Shown here in pieces: positions 35,155 to 42,973 of a DNA stretch of 62,542 nt. Position numbers and translations under genes: made by a program. The notes beneath the pieces are model-generated. The model had not been told where the DNA came from, searched no databases, and saw only the letters and a list, made by a program, of their open reading frames with translations. The stretch comes from Bacteroidales bacterium (GTDB lineage Bacteria; Bacteroidota; Bacteroidia; Bacteroidales; Muribaculaceae). The stretch is from assembly GCA_030524805.1 (NCBI GenBank), contig JAUNFY010000009.1:1-62542 (forward strand). The letters run 5' to 3'. Within the stretch, counting starts at the first letter, position 1. Each line of letters starts with the position of its first letter.

Positions 35155-35162
35155 TAAATTTG
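35155..35162 (+). promoter_or_regulatory. Predicted -7 box of the glutamine synthetase gene
   Basis: TAAATTTG matches TAnnTTTG; no good TTTG is found 20 bases upstream. It implies a leader of about 78 bases before the ATG at 35246. Confidence 0.4.
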
Positions 35163-35245
35163 CATGTCTTTGACAAATACCTTGAATACCTTCAGTGGCT
35201 CACAGGCCGCTTAACCTTTTAATCAACCATTAATACCGGTATGCC

Positions 35246-36748
35246 ATGAATCCAAATCTGAGCATGAACCCCAACAGGGTTGTGGATTTCCTCCGCAAGC
35301 CCGCTGCCGAATTCAGAAAATCCGACCTAATCCGTTTCGTGAAGGAAAACGGTATACGCATGGTCAATTTCATGTATCCGGCCGACGATAACCGTCTTAA
35401 GACCCTCAACTTCGTGATAAACTCCGAGGCTTACCTCGATTCGATACTCACTTTCGGTGAGCGTGTCGACGGCTCGAGCCTCTTCCCCTTCATCGAGGCC
35501 GGTAACAGCGACCTCTACGTCATTCCGCGCTTCTCGACAGCTTTCGTCGATCCTTTCGCCGAGATTCCCACCCTCACCATGCTTGCCTCTTTCTTCGACA
35601 AGGAAGGGCGCCCGCTTCAGTCATCGCCCGAATACACCCTCCGCAAGGCTTGCGAGGAGTTCACCAAGACCACCGGCATGGAATTCTATGCCATGGGCGA
35701 GCTCGAATACTACGTCATCTCCGACGACACCGGTTTCTTCCACGCCTCCGACCAGAAAGGCTATCACGAGTCGGCGCCTTTCGCTAAGTTCAATGATTTC
35801 CGCACCGAGTGCATGGATCTTATAGCCCGCGCCGGCGGACAGATCAAATATGGTCACAACGAGGTGGGCAACTTCACTATCGACAGCAAGATTTATGAGC
35901 AGAACGAGATAGAGTTCCTGCCCGTGCCTGCGGTTGAGGCGGCCGACAATCTCATGGTCGCCAAGTGGGTGATACGCACTCTCGCGGCCAGAAAGGGCTA
36001 TGACGTCACTTTCGCCCCCAAGATCACTGCCGGTAAGGCCGGAAGCGGCCTCCACATCCATTTCAAGGTGATGAAGGGCGACCAAAACATGATGACCGAT
36101 GGCGGACGCCTCAGCGATGTGGCCAAGAAGGCCATCGTCGGCATCCTCGAGAATGCCGATGCCATCACCGCCATGGGCAACAAGGTGCCGACGAGCTATT
36201 TCCGCCTCGTGCCCCATCAGGAAGCGCCTACATCCATTTGCTGGGGCGACCGCAACCGCTCCGTGCTCGTCCGCGTGCCTCTCGGCTGGAACGGCGAGAA
36301 CGACATGTGCTCCCAGGCCAATCCCCTCGAGGCCGACGCCGTCGCCGCGCCTCCTCAGAAGCAGACCGTAGAACTCCGTTCGGCCGACTGCTCCGCCGAC
36401 ATCTATCAACTCATCGCTGCGATGGTGGTGGCAGCCCGCACCGGTTTCGAGATGGACGATGCACTCCGCCGTGCCGATGAGCTCTATGTCAATGTCAACA
36501 TCCACAACGACGAGAACAAGGATAAACTCGCGCAGCTCAAGTCGCTTCCCGATTCCTGCATGGCCTCCGCCAAGGCACTTGCCGCACGCCGCCGGGTGTT
36601 TGAAGACAAAGAGGTGTTCTCGCCGCGCCTCATCGACGGCATAATAGCGAAACTTGAATCGTACGATGACGCCGACCTGCGCGCAAAGACCTCCGACAGC
36701 CACAACGAGATGATGAAGGTGGTGCGTAAATTCTGGCACTGCGGCTAA
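35246..36748 (+). CDS. glnA: Glutamine synthetase, type I-like
   Basis: 500 residues. Glutamate plus ammonia plus ATP to glutamine. After an N-terminal beta-grasp region (IRFVKENGIRMVNFMYPADD) comes the catalytic domain with the Glu-rich metal strand GELEYYVIS near residue 149, KYGHNEVGNFTIDSK near 205, the ATP/glutamate segment AGKAGSGLHIHFK near 264, and TSYFRLVPHQEAPTSICWG then NRSVLVRVP near 316-345. The Asn-rich loop usually read NSYKRL is TSYFRL here, as in several Bacteroidales relatives, so substrate scope (glutamine synthetase versus a gamma-glutamyl ligase) should be kept open. Monocistronic, with a hairpin after it. Confidence 0.85.
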   Translation: MNPNLSMNPNRVVDFLRKPAAEFRKSDLIRFVKENGIRMVNFMYPADDNRLKTLNFVINSEAYLDSILTFGERVDGSSLFPFIEAGNSDLYVIPRFSTAFVDPFAEIPTLTMLASFFDKEGRPLQSSPEYTLRKACEEFTKTTGMEFYAMGELEYYVISDDTGFFHASDQKGYHESAPFAKFNDFRTECMDLIARAGGQIKYGHNEVGNFTIDSKIYEQNEIEFLPVPAVEAADNLMVAKWVIRTLAARKGYDVTFAPKITAGKAGSGLHIHFKVMKGDQNMMTDGGRLSDVAKKAIVGILENADAITAMGNKVPTSYFRLVPHQEAPTSICWGDRNRSVLVRVPLGWNGENDMCSQANPLEADAVAAPPQKQTVELRSADCSADIYQLIAAMVVAARTGFEMDDALRRADELYVNVNIHNDENKDKLAQLKSLPDSCMASAKALAARRRVFEDKEVFSPRLIDGIIAKLESYDDADLRAKTSDSHNEMMKVVRKFWHCG

Positions 36749-36767
36749 TCGTCCCCGTTCCAATACT

Positions 36768-36803
36768 TTGAAGATGTCTGGTCTGAGGATCAGGCATCTT
36801 CAA
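36768..36803 (+). terminator. Hairpin after the glutamine synthetase gene
   Basis: TTGAAGATG (36768-36776) pairs with CATCTTCAA (36795-36803); inner CTG/CAG pairs extend it. No T-run, so a moderate call. Confidence 0.5.
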
Positions 36804-36883
36804 CTGTAATATGCCGTCGGTCATAAACTTTACTGCCTCCGGATTTGTTGAGCATACATGATTATATTTAACAAAACTTTACT

Positions 36884-38068
36884 ATGAAAAATCCAATGTT
36901 CGATATCCAATACGGACTCTTCGTGATCACTGCCAACGCCGACGGCCGCGACAACGGCTGCATCTCCAACACCCTGCAGCAGGTCACATGCACCCCCAAT
37001 CAGGTATCCGTATGCCTCAACAAGCAGAATTTCACCACCGGCCTTATCCAGCGTTCAGGCCGCTTCACCGCCTCCATCATCAGCGTGAAGGCCGACTTCA
37101 GCCTTTTCAAGCGCTTCGGTTTCCAGTCGGGCCGTGATGCCGACAAGTTCAAGGACTTCACCGGATGCCGCCGTGTGGCAAACGGAAATATGGCTGTCAC
37201 CGACGGCACCAACGCCTTCATCAGCGTGAAGGTGTCGCAGACTGTCGACCTCGGCACCCACCTGATGTTTATCGGCGAAGTCACCGAGATGGAATCGCTC
37301 TCCGAAGCAGCCTCAGTCACGTATTCCTACTATCTCGAACACATCAAGCCGCAGCCCGCTCCCGCAGCCGACAAGGACGCCGCAGGCCACACCGTATGGC
37401 GTTGCAAGGTGTGCGGTTTTGAGTATGTGGGCGATCAGATTCCCGACGACTTCGTGTGCCCCGTATGCAAGCATCCGGCCTCCGACTTCGAGAAGGTGAC
37501 TATCGACGACAACGTTTCCGACCATCCCACCAACCAGTATTCCGGCACCAAGACCGAGCGCAACCTTCAGGAAGCCTTTGCCGGAGAAAGCATGGCCCGC
37601 AACAAATACACCTTTTTCGCATCGGTGGCCAGAGCCAACGGCTACGAGCAGATTGCCGCTCTCTTCCTCAAGACGGCCGACAACGAGCGCGAACACGCCG
37701 AGCTGTGGTGCCGCGCACTCGGCGGCATAAGTCAGGACACTGCCGTCAATCTTCTGCATGCTGCCGAAGGCGAGAACTATGAATGGACCGACATGTACGA
37801 CCGTTTCGCCAAGGAGGCCGACGAAGAAGGGTTCCACAACCTTGCCGAGCAGTTCCGTGGTGTCGCGGCCATTGAGAAGCATCACGAGGATCGCTACCGT
37901 GCGTTGCTCCGCAATGTAGAGGCCCACGAGGTGTTCCGCAAGGCCGGTATTGTGGTCTGGGAATGCCGCAACTGCGGTCACATCTGCGTAGGCACCGAAG
38001 CCCCCGAGATCTGCCCCGTATGCTTCTACAAGCAAAGCTACTTCGAGATCCATCCCGATAACTATTGA
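36884..38068 (+). CDS. Flavin reductase-rubredoxin-rubrerythrin fusion
   Basis: 394 residues, cytoplasmic. Residues 1-155 are an FMN-dependent flavin reductase ([20 protein letters not shown], the high-molecular-weight rubredoxin type). Residues 172-205 are a rubredoxin with CKVCG and CPVCK. Residues 223-345 are a rubrerythrin diiron domain with ligand motifs [23 protein letters not shown] and [11 protein letters not shown]. Residues 358-392 are the C-terminal rubredoxin-like centre of rubrerythrin, CRNCG and CPVCF. Together this links NAD(P)H oxidation to peroxide reduction in one chain, the parts being separate proteins in most anaerobes. The protein should protect against oxygen or peroxide. 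It stands alone, after the glutamine synthetase gene. Confidence 0.93.
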   Translation: MKNPMFDIQYGLFVITANADGRDNGCISNTLQQVTCTPNQVSVCLNKQNFTTGLIQRSGRFTASIISVKADFSLFKRFGFQSGRDADKFKDFTGCRRVANGNMAVTDGTNAFISVKVSQTVDLGTHLMFIGEVTEMESLSEAASVTYSYYLEHIKPQPAPAADKDAAGHTVWRCKVCGFEYVGDQIPDDFVCPVCKHPASDFEKVTIDDNVSDHPTNQYSGTKTERNLQEAFAGESMARNKYTFFASVARANGYEQIAALFLKTADNEREHAELWCRALGGISQDTAVNLLHAAEGENYEWTDMYDRFAKEADEEGFHNLAEQFRGVAAIEKHHEDRYRALLRNVEAHEVFRKAGIVVWECRNCGHICVGTEAPEICPVCFYKQSYFEIHPDNY

Positions 38069-38150
38069 TTCCTGCCGGCCATCATCCCTTCCGCGCGCAG
38101 ACGCAAAATCCCGGCCGCGGCAAAGATGGCCCGGAAGCCATAAGCCTCAT

Positions 38151-38280
38151 CAAGACCGGGGGTGCGCATCAAACCGCACCCCTGGTCTTGATATATCATC
38201 CGGCGCCCCCGCACCTCCGGTCTTGACATATCATCCCGTAGCCCCGCACCCTCATTCCGCACCCCTTGATCCACCCTCCG
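38151..38280. repeat. Long hairpin followed by two 35-bp tandem units
   Basis: CAAGACCGGGGGTGCG (38151-38166) pairs with 38175-38190 with one mismatch. From 38184 a unit beginning GGTCTTGATATATCATCC is followed at 38219 by GGTCTTGACATATCATCC, a 35-base period; a third, shorter GCACCC-rich trace follows. The hairpin may also end transcription of the rubrerythrin fusion. No gene lies in 38069-38467. Confidence 0.6.
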
Positions 38281-38296
38281 CAGAAATTCCCAAAAC

Positions 38297-38389
38297 ACCT
38301 GAAACGACCCGAAAAAGTCCGTCAGAACTGTTAAAACACCCCTTTTAGGGGGTCTTCGCAGCCTGAAACGACCCAAAAAAGTTCGTCAG
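38297..38389 (+). repeat. 93-bp direct repeat, left copy (flanks ATPase/RloB pair)
   Basis: Matches 40198-40290 at 91 of 93 positions. Inside, a 28-base unit (CCTGAAACGACCC then a run of A and GTCCGTCAG) occurs twice, separated by a hairpin ACCCC...GGGGT. The two mismatches are one in that hairpin and one in the second unit. The left copy ends 25 bases before the predicted -7 box of the ATPase gene. Confidence 0.92.
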
Positions 38390-38413
38390 CCTTTATTTTT
38401 CAAAAAAAATGAT

Positions 38414-38421
38414 TACCTTTG
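38414..38421 (+). promoter_or_regulatory. Predicted -7 box of the ATPase/RloB pair
   Basis: TACCTTTG lies between the left direct repeat and the ATG at 38468. The -33 position falls at the junction with the repeat and is not a clear TTTG. Confidence 0.4.
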
Positions 38422-38467
38422 TGGCGAAGAATTTTTTTGTTTAAACAACTTCAATATCGACCCTCTT

Positions 38468-39634
38468 ATGATAATTTGTCTTCGCATAAAAAACTTCTAT
38501 TCATTGCGTGATTCCGCAGTGCTTGATTTCACTGCTGATTCAGGTTTTAGAAACTCGCAGGATTTTCTGCCCGAAAATCTGATTGATTTCTCAGGAGATA
38601 AATTTGTCAATGTGATAGGTATTTTCGGAAGCAATGCTGCCGGAAAATCGAATATGATAAAAGCTATTGATTGGTGTCGTGATCTGATACTCAAATCCCA
38701 CCTTTACAATGAAGGCGATGAATTAAACTATCAGCCCTTCAAGTTCGACAGCGGCAAGCCATCTTCTTTCTATATCGATTTCGTGGCAGATGGAATAGAA
38801 TATGAATATTCATTTGAGCTTTATGCCGGCAGGATAATATCGGAAGAATTGTACTATTATCCTCACAAGAGGCGGTCGAGGGTGTTCAGCCGCACCGCTA
38901 CCGATTCGTATGTCTTCAAGAAAGGAGTCATACAGCGCCCTGCCGAAGTGCAGGCGAATGTCGGTCCGAAGACGCTGTTCCTGAGCCGGGCAAGTTCCAT
39001 GGGCAGGGAAATAGCTCAGATTGTTTATAGATTCTTCCTCAATCAGATGGTGATTGGCCTGGATTCGGTCGACTTATCGAAATTGTCGGCTGCTGACTTC
39101 GACACTCACAAGTCGATTCTTCTGAAAGGGCTTGAGGTAAGCGATATCGACATTGTGGATATCAGGCTGGTCGAGGTGCAGCCCGGACAATACAGTCTGC
39201 AAAGTTTCCATCGTGAGAATCCGGAGATTGCTTTCGATTTCTTAAAGGAGGAATCGGAAGGCACGAAGCGGTTGATGCTGATGTTGATGTTGCTCTTGAG
39301 AAAAGTCATGGATGGGGCTACGTTTTTCCTCGATGAGTTTGATTTGAAACTGCATTTCCGCCTTTCTGAGTTTGTATTGAAGTTGGTGAAGGCTTCCGGG
39401 AAAGCGCAGATGGTATTCACCAGCCATAATCCGTTGCTGATCGATAAAGACTCTCTCCGGCCCGAGCAGATTGTGTTCGTCACCAAGCAGGTTGATGGCA
39501 ATTCTGAGTTTGTTCCGGTTTCTGATTATGAAGGAGTAGGCTCGAAGACCGACCTTCGGAAGGCCTATCTTCAAGGCCGGTTTGACGCCGTGCCTTATGT
39601 GGGAGATGCAAGAGATGTGTTGGCTGATTTATAG
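38468..39634 (+). CDS. AAA ATPase, AbiLi/RloA-like (candidate phage defence)
   Basis: 388 residues. ABC/SMC-type ATPase of the kind found in abortive-infection and OLD-like systems: Walker A GSNAAGKS at 54-61, a signature-like EESEGTKRL near 250, Walker B TFFLDEFD near 282 and a switch His in VFTSHNPLLID near 314. The N-terminus ICLRIKNFYSLRD is the standard opening of AAA15/AAA21 proteins. It is followed after 8 bases by a RloB-family gene, the same pairing as AbiLi/AbiLii. Codon use is visibly richer in A/T than in the genes on both sides. Direct repeats bracket the pair. The defence role is inferred from family and layout. Confidence 0.85.
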   Translation: MIICLRIKNFYSLRDSAVLDFTADSGFRNSQDFLPENLIDFSGDKFVNVIGIFGSNAAGKSNMIKAIDWCRDLILKSHLYNEGDELNYQPFKFDSGKPSSFYIDFVADGIEYEYSFELYAGRIISEELYYYPHKRRSRVFSRTATDSYVFKKGVIQRPAEVQANVGPKTLFLSRASSMGREIAQIVYRFFLNQMVIGLDSVDLSKLSAADFDTHKSILLKGLEVSDIDIVDIRLVEVQPGQYSLQSFHRENPEIAFDFLKEESEGTKRLMLMLMLLLRKVMDGATFFLDEFDLKLHFRLSEFVLKLVKASGKAQMVFTSHNPLLIDKDSLRPEQIVFVTKQVDGNSEFVPVSDYEGVGSKTDLRKAYLQGRFDAVPYVGDARDVLADL

Positions 39635-39642
39635 ACGGGCAG

Positions 39643-40203
39643 ATGCGGCAGCGTAAGTTTTCAATCAAAAGGCCTATCCGGGAAATTTTCCTGGTGATAT
39701 GTGAAGGCGAGACGGAGCGTGAGTATGTGGAGAAACTGAAACGCCACTACAGGCTCCCTGTGACGATAAAAACGAAAGTAAGCGGCAATAAGATAAATCA
39801 GCGTCTTGTGGCTCAATACATGGCGGAGTTGGGGATTGGCCGTGATGATGATTGCCGGGTGTTTTTTATATATGATGCGGATGTGGAGGAGATGGTGGAG
39901 AAACTGTCGAAACTTTCCGGTACTCTCATTCTGTCAAATCCCTGCATCGAATTGTGGTATGCACTGCATGTGAAAGACTATATGAAATCGCAGGATTCCG
40001 ATGGTATGGTGAGGTCACTTGTAGCATCTCATGCCGTGTGGAGCAAATACAGGAAGGGCCTGCTCACCGGCGATCAGGCCAGTTTCCTTATCAGCCGAAG
40101 GATGGATGCTGTGGCAAGAGCCCGCAGGTTGCCATGCCGCGGCAATCCATCGTCCAATATGTATCTTTTTGTCGAAGCCATGGAAGAGGCCAAAAATACC
40201 TGA
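39643..40203 (+). CDS. RloB-family protein (AbiLii-like)
   Basis: 186 residues. Starts MRQRKFSIKRPIREIFLVIC and continues EGETEREYVEKL (residues 21-32), the conserved Glu motif of RloB, which resembles a Toprim nuclease core; a second acidic motif is FFIYDADVEEM with Asp78 and Asp80, and SNPCIELWYALH near 98 is the family's most recognisable block. RloB proteins are thought to be the nuclease or effector partner of the adjacent ATPase. The last codon and the stop lie inside the right-hand copy of the 93-bp repeat, so the C-terminus is set by the repeat. Confidence 0.87.
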   Translation: MRQRKFSIKRPIREIFLVICEGETEREYVEKLKRHYRLPVTIKTKVSGNKINQRLVAQYMAELGIGRDDDCRVFFIYDADVEEMVEKLSKLSGTLILSNPCIELWYALHVKDYMKSQDSDGMVRSLVASHAVWSKYRKGLLTGDQASFLISRRMDAVARARRLPCRGNPSSNMYLFVEAMEEAKNT

Positions 40204-40290
40204 AACGACCCGAAAAAGTCCGTCAGAACTGTTAAAACACCCCTTTTATGGGGTCTTCGCAGCCTGAAACGACCCAAAAAAGTCCGTCAG
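40198..40290 (+). repeat. 93-bp direct repeat, right copy
   Basis: Second copy of the element at 38297-38389, same orientation, two mismatches. It provides the final Thr codon and TGA of the RloB gene. Confidence 0.92.
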
Positions 40291-40299
40291 GCCGAAAGT

Positions 40300-40331
40300 A
40301 GGGAGGGGTGCGTGGCTACGCACCCCTCCCT
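40300..40331. terminator. Strong hairpin between RloB and the SPFH gene
   Basis: AGGGAGGGGTGCGT pairs perfectly with its complement around GGCT. It lies between convergent genes and probably ends both, although neither side has a long T-run. Confidence 0.6.
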
Positions 40332-40354
40332 AAAAAATACCTTTCAATACCGGC

Positions 40355-41311
40355 TTACTTGCCCGACTTGAACAGTTGCTCGATCGACCCGAGCGACGAA
40401 AGCACCGAAGTCGCCTCGTAGGGAATATACACTGTCTTGTTGTCCTGCCCCGAAGTCATGGTCTTGAGAGTCTCGATATATTTCTGGGCAAGCAGATAGG
40501 CTGCCGGGTCGGTCTGCGACTGCGCCACTGCCTCCGCCACATTCCGGATGGCATCCGCCTCAGCCTGTGCGCGAAGCACCTGCGCCCGCGCCTCACCTTC
40601 GGCCTTCAATATCGCAGCCTGCTTCTCAGCCTCAGCCTTGTTGATCTGCGACATCTTCTGTCCTTCCGAACGCAATATCAGCGACTGCTTCTCGCCCTCC
40701 GCATTCAGGATCTCAGCCCTTCGGTTGCGCTCCGCCTGCATCTGCTTCTCCATCGCCACGCGCACACTCTCCGGAGGCGTGATATCCTGCAGCTCCACAC
40801 GGTTCACCTTCACGCCCCATTTGTTGGTAGCGTCGTCAAGGATAGCCTGAAGTTTCGCGTTGATGGTGTCGCGCGAGGTCAGCGTCTCGTCAAGCTCCAG
40901 CTCGCCTATCACGTTGCGCAGCGACGTCTGCGTCAGTTTCTCTATCGCATTGGGCAGATTCTCGATCTCATACACCGACTTCTTCGGGTCTACGATCTGG
41001 AAATAAAGAAGCGCGTTGATTTCCGTGGTCACGTTGTCGCGGGTGATCACCTGCTGCGAAGGAAAGTCATACACCTGTTCGCGAAGGTCGATCACGCTTG
41101 TGGTCGTGATCCGAGTATGCGTGCGCGTGTAGATCACTTTCGGCTTGTCGATGAAAGGAATGATGAAATTCAGACCAGGCTGAAGCACTGAATGAAACTT
41201 TCCAAGGCGTTCCACAACCTTTGTCTCCGACTGGGGCACTACCTTCACCCCCGCCATGATCACCACCACCACCAGGGCAATGATGAATCCCGCTATAACC
41301 AATGTGTTCAT
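40355..41311 (-). CDS. SPFH/band-7 membrane protein (QmcA/stomatin-like)
   Basis: 318 residues. One N-terminal membrane segment (TLVIAGFIIALVVVVIMAGV), then the band-7 domain (QSETKVVERLGKFHSVLQPG, RITTTSVIDLREQVYDFPSQ) and a long Ala/Glu/Arg-rich coiled coil (EAEKQAAILKAEGEARAQVL) typical of flotillin-like scaffolds. Such proteins form large rings at the inner membrane and are usually paired with an NfeD protein, as here. Role in membrane organisation or protease control is inferred from the family. Confidence 0.93.
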   Translation of the reverse strand: MNTLVIAGFIIALVVVVIMAGVKVVPQSETKVVERLGKFHSVLQPGLNFIIPFIDKPKVIYTRTHTRITTTSVIDLREQVYDFPSQQVITRDNVTTEINALLYFQIVDPKKSVYEIENLPNAIEKLTQTSLRNVIGELELDETLTSRDTINAKLQAILDDATNKWGVKVNRVELQDITPPESVRVAMEKQMQAERNRRAEILNAEGEKQSLILRSEGQKMSQINKAEAEKQAAILKAEGEARAQVLRAQAEADAIRNVAEAVAQSQTDPAAYLLAQKYIETLKTMTSGQDNKTVYIPYEATSVLSSLGSIEQLFKSGK

Positions 41312-41329
41312 AATTATGCTGTTATTCCA

Positions 41330-41776
41330 TTATTGATTTTTCGTGTTCTCTTTCTCTACGCTGAGGATGATGGAGTCGTAGCCTACCACCCTCACCTCCT
41401 CGCCGGCTCTCAGCTTCACTTCGGGATGCGCCGGCCTTATCTGCCACTTGTCGCCGTCGATCCGCATGCGGAAAGTGTCGGCAAGTTCCACCGTGCCCGT
41501 GCGTCCTATCAGCGCGTCCATCCCCGTGGCCGTATGTCTGGCACCTTTGTGAAGGGCCCGCAGCAACTTGCCGCGCCACCGGTAGGTCAGCAGATAGAGC
41601 AGCACCGTAGCCACCACAAACGTCACTATCGTACCCGTCCAGCCAAGTCCCAGGAAAGCCCCGCACATCGCAGCCAGCGCTCCCGTGCCGATATAGAGGC
41701 AGGTGGTCGACATCGTCAGCACTTCAGCTATCAGAAACCCGACACCCAATATAAGCCATAAACTCCAAATTCCCAT
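41330..41776 (-). CDS. NfeD-family membrane protein (short form)
   Basis: 148 residues. Three to four membrane segments in the first 70 residues (MGIWSLWLILGVGFLIAEVL, IVTFVVATVLLYLLTY), then a C-terminal OB-fold (MDALIGRTGTVELADTF, EEVRVVGYDSIILSVE). This short NfeD form, without the ClpP-like protease part, is the usual partner of SPFH proteins and here lies 18 bases upstream of one. Both are transcribed from a consensus promoter at 41938-41969. Confidence 0.92.
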   Translation of the reverse strand: MGIWSLWLILGVGFLIAEVLTMSTTCLYIGTGALAAMCGAFLGLGWTGTIVTFVVATVLLYLLTYRWRGKLLRALHKGARHTATGMDALIGRTGTVELADTFRMRIDGDKWQIRPAHPEVKLRAGEEVRVVGYDSIILSVEKENTKNQ

Positions 41777-41821
41777 ATCTCAAATTTTTAATCAATTTCC
41801 GTCATCTTCTACCCCTCCATC

Positions 41822-41927
41822 CCCTAAACCATACCCCAGATCCTTTAAACCTTAAACCATAAACCATAAACCTTCTATATTCGCCCAAGGGGGGCGAATA
41901 TAGAATAATCTCGCCCCGGGCGAAATT
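41822..41927 (-). repeat. Palindromes plus GGTTTA-type tract in the nfeD leader
   Basis: Read on the minus strand from the promoter: a near-palindrome (41907-41927, AATTTCGCCC with GGGCGAGATT), then a perfect 14-bp hairpin (TTCTATATTCGCCC with its complement, 41873-41905), then a G-rich tract of GGTTTATGGTTTAAGG-like units (41822-41872). The same order of palindrome then G-rich tract recurs at 59613-59664. The plus-strand side of this 325-base gap should hold the promoter of the SDR gene. Confidence 0.75.
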
Positions 41928-41937
41928 AGAATACCAA

Positions 41938-41969
41938 CAAAATTAATCATTTTCCCCAACATTGTCAAA
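41938..41969 (-). promoter_or_regulatory. Promoter of nfeD-SPFH pair
   Basis: Minus-strand TTTG (complement of 41966-41969), 20 bases, TAATTTTG (complement of 41938-41945): exact consensus. Predicted start of transcription near 41932, a leader of about 155 bases. Confidence 0.8.
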
Positions 41970-42009
41970 AAAACATCCGCTTTTCTTATGCATTTCACGA
42001 AAATTTTGC

Positions 42010-42017
42010 TAACTTTG
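42010..42017 (+). promoter_or_regulatory. Predicted -7 box of the SDR gene
   Basis: TAACTTTG. Four bases later an ATG opens a six-codon frame, MRQKLT then TGA (42022-42042), before the real gene at 42102. The mini-frame may be chance. Confidence 0.45.
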
Positions 42018-42101
42018 CGCTATGAGGCAAAAACTAACCTGACACGAAGCTCACACAACTTCGGCAAAACCTCGATTTGACTAAACCTAAAATATAGAAA
42101 A

Positions 42102-42893
42102 ATGGTAAACTTCTCACTTGAGGGCAAAGTCGCTCTCGTCACCGGTGGCGTATACGGCATCGGTTTCGCCATCGCGAAAGCGCTCCACGAAGCAGGAGCT
42201 AAGATCGTTTACAACTGCAACACTCAGAAATCTATGGATCTCGGCATCTCCAACTACAAGGAGGCCGGAATCGAAGCCAAAGGATATCTCTGCGACGTCA
42301 CCGACGAAGAAGCCGTGAAGGCTATGGTGGCCGACATCGAGAAGACTGTAGGCACTATCGATATCCTCGTCAACAACGCAGGCATCATCAAACGCATCCC
42401 CATGACCGATATGGCAGTGGAAGACTTCCGCCAGGTGGTCGACATCGACCTCGTCGCTCCCTTCATCTGCGCCAAGGCCGTTATCCCCGGCATGATTAAG
42501 AAAGGCCACGGCAAGATCATCAACATCTGCTCCATGATGAGCGAGCTCGGCCGCGAGACTGTCAGCGCTTACGCTGCTGCAAAGGGTGGCCTCAAGATGC
42601 TCACACGCAACATCTGCTCCGAATTCGGCGAGCACAACATCCAGTGCAACGGCATCGGCCCCGGCTACATCGCCACTCCCCAGACCGCGCCCCTGCGCGA
42701 GATCCAGCCCGACGGCAGCCGTCATCCCTTCGACCAGTTCATCATCGCGAAGACTCCCGCCGGACGCTGGGGCACTCCCGAAGACCTCATGGGCCCCGCC
42801 GTGTTCCTCGCTTCCGATGCTTCCGACTTCGTCAACGGTCACGTCCTTTATGTCGACGGCGGCATCCTCGCCTACATCGGCAAGCAGCCCTGA
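42102..42893 (+). CDS. SDR oxidoreductase, gluconate 5-dehydrogenase-like
   Basis: 263 residues, classical short-chain dehydrogenase. NAD(P) loop TGGVYGIGFAIA near residue 16, NNAGIIKRIPM near 91, catalytic Ser/Tyr/Lys in INICSMMSELGRETVSAYAAAKGG (Tyr and Lys near 156-160), and a C-terminal GPAVFLASDASDFVNGHVLY block. The stretch GIIKRIPMTDMAVEDF and CNGIGPGYIATPQT is typical of gluconate 5-dehydrogenase/2-deoxygluconate dehydrogenase (KduD-like) enzymes of Bacteroidales, used in uronate and ketogluconate breakdown. The exact substrate is not certain, and no pathway neighbour is present. Confidence 0.85.
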   Translation: MVNFSLEGKVALVTGGVYGIGFAIAKALHEAGAKIVYNCNTQKSMDLGISNYKEAGIEAKGYLCDVTDEEAVKAMVADIEKTVGTIDILVNNAGIIKRIPMTDMAVEDFRQVVDIDLVAPFICAKAVIPGMIKKGHGKIINICSMMSELGRETVSAYAAAKGGLKMLTRNICSEFGEHNIQCNGIGPGYIATPQTAPLREIQPDGSRHPFDQFIIAKTPAGRWGTPEDLMGPAVFLASDASDFVNGHVLYVDGGILAYIGKQP

Positions 42894-42920
42894 TCGCCAT
42901 TTAATCCGAAGTTTCAAATA

Positions 42921-42942
42921 AGGCGTTCAATTTATTGAGCCT
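42921..42942 (+). terminator. Short hairpin after the SDR gene
   Basis: AGGC-TTCAAT pairs with ATTGA-GCCT with one bulge. Weak candidate terminator or attenuator before the glutamate synthase gene. Confidence 0.3.
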
Positions 42943-42973
42943 GCCTTAAATTTTTGAATTTAAAAAATTATAG

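Noticed and set aside
38184-38389. Possible CRISPR array (repeated units of 28-35 bases)
   Set aside because: Only two or three units per type, the repeats are imperfect, the would-be spacers form hairpins shared between copies, and no cas gene is present.
42022-42042. Six-codon frame MRQKLT as a regulatory leader peptide
   Set aside because: No codon bias toward one amino acid and no alternative hairpins around it; kept only as a note with the promoter.
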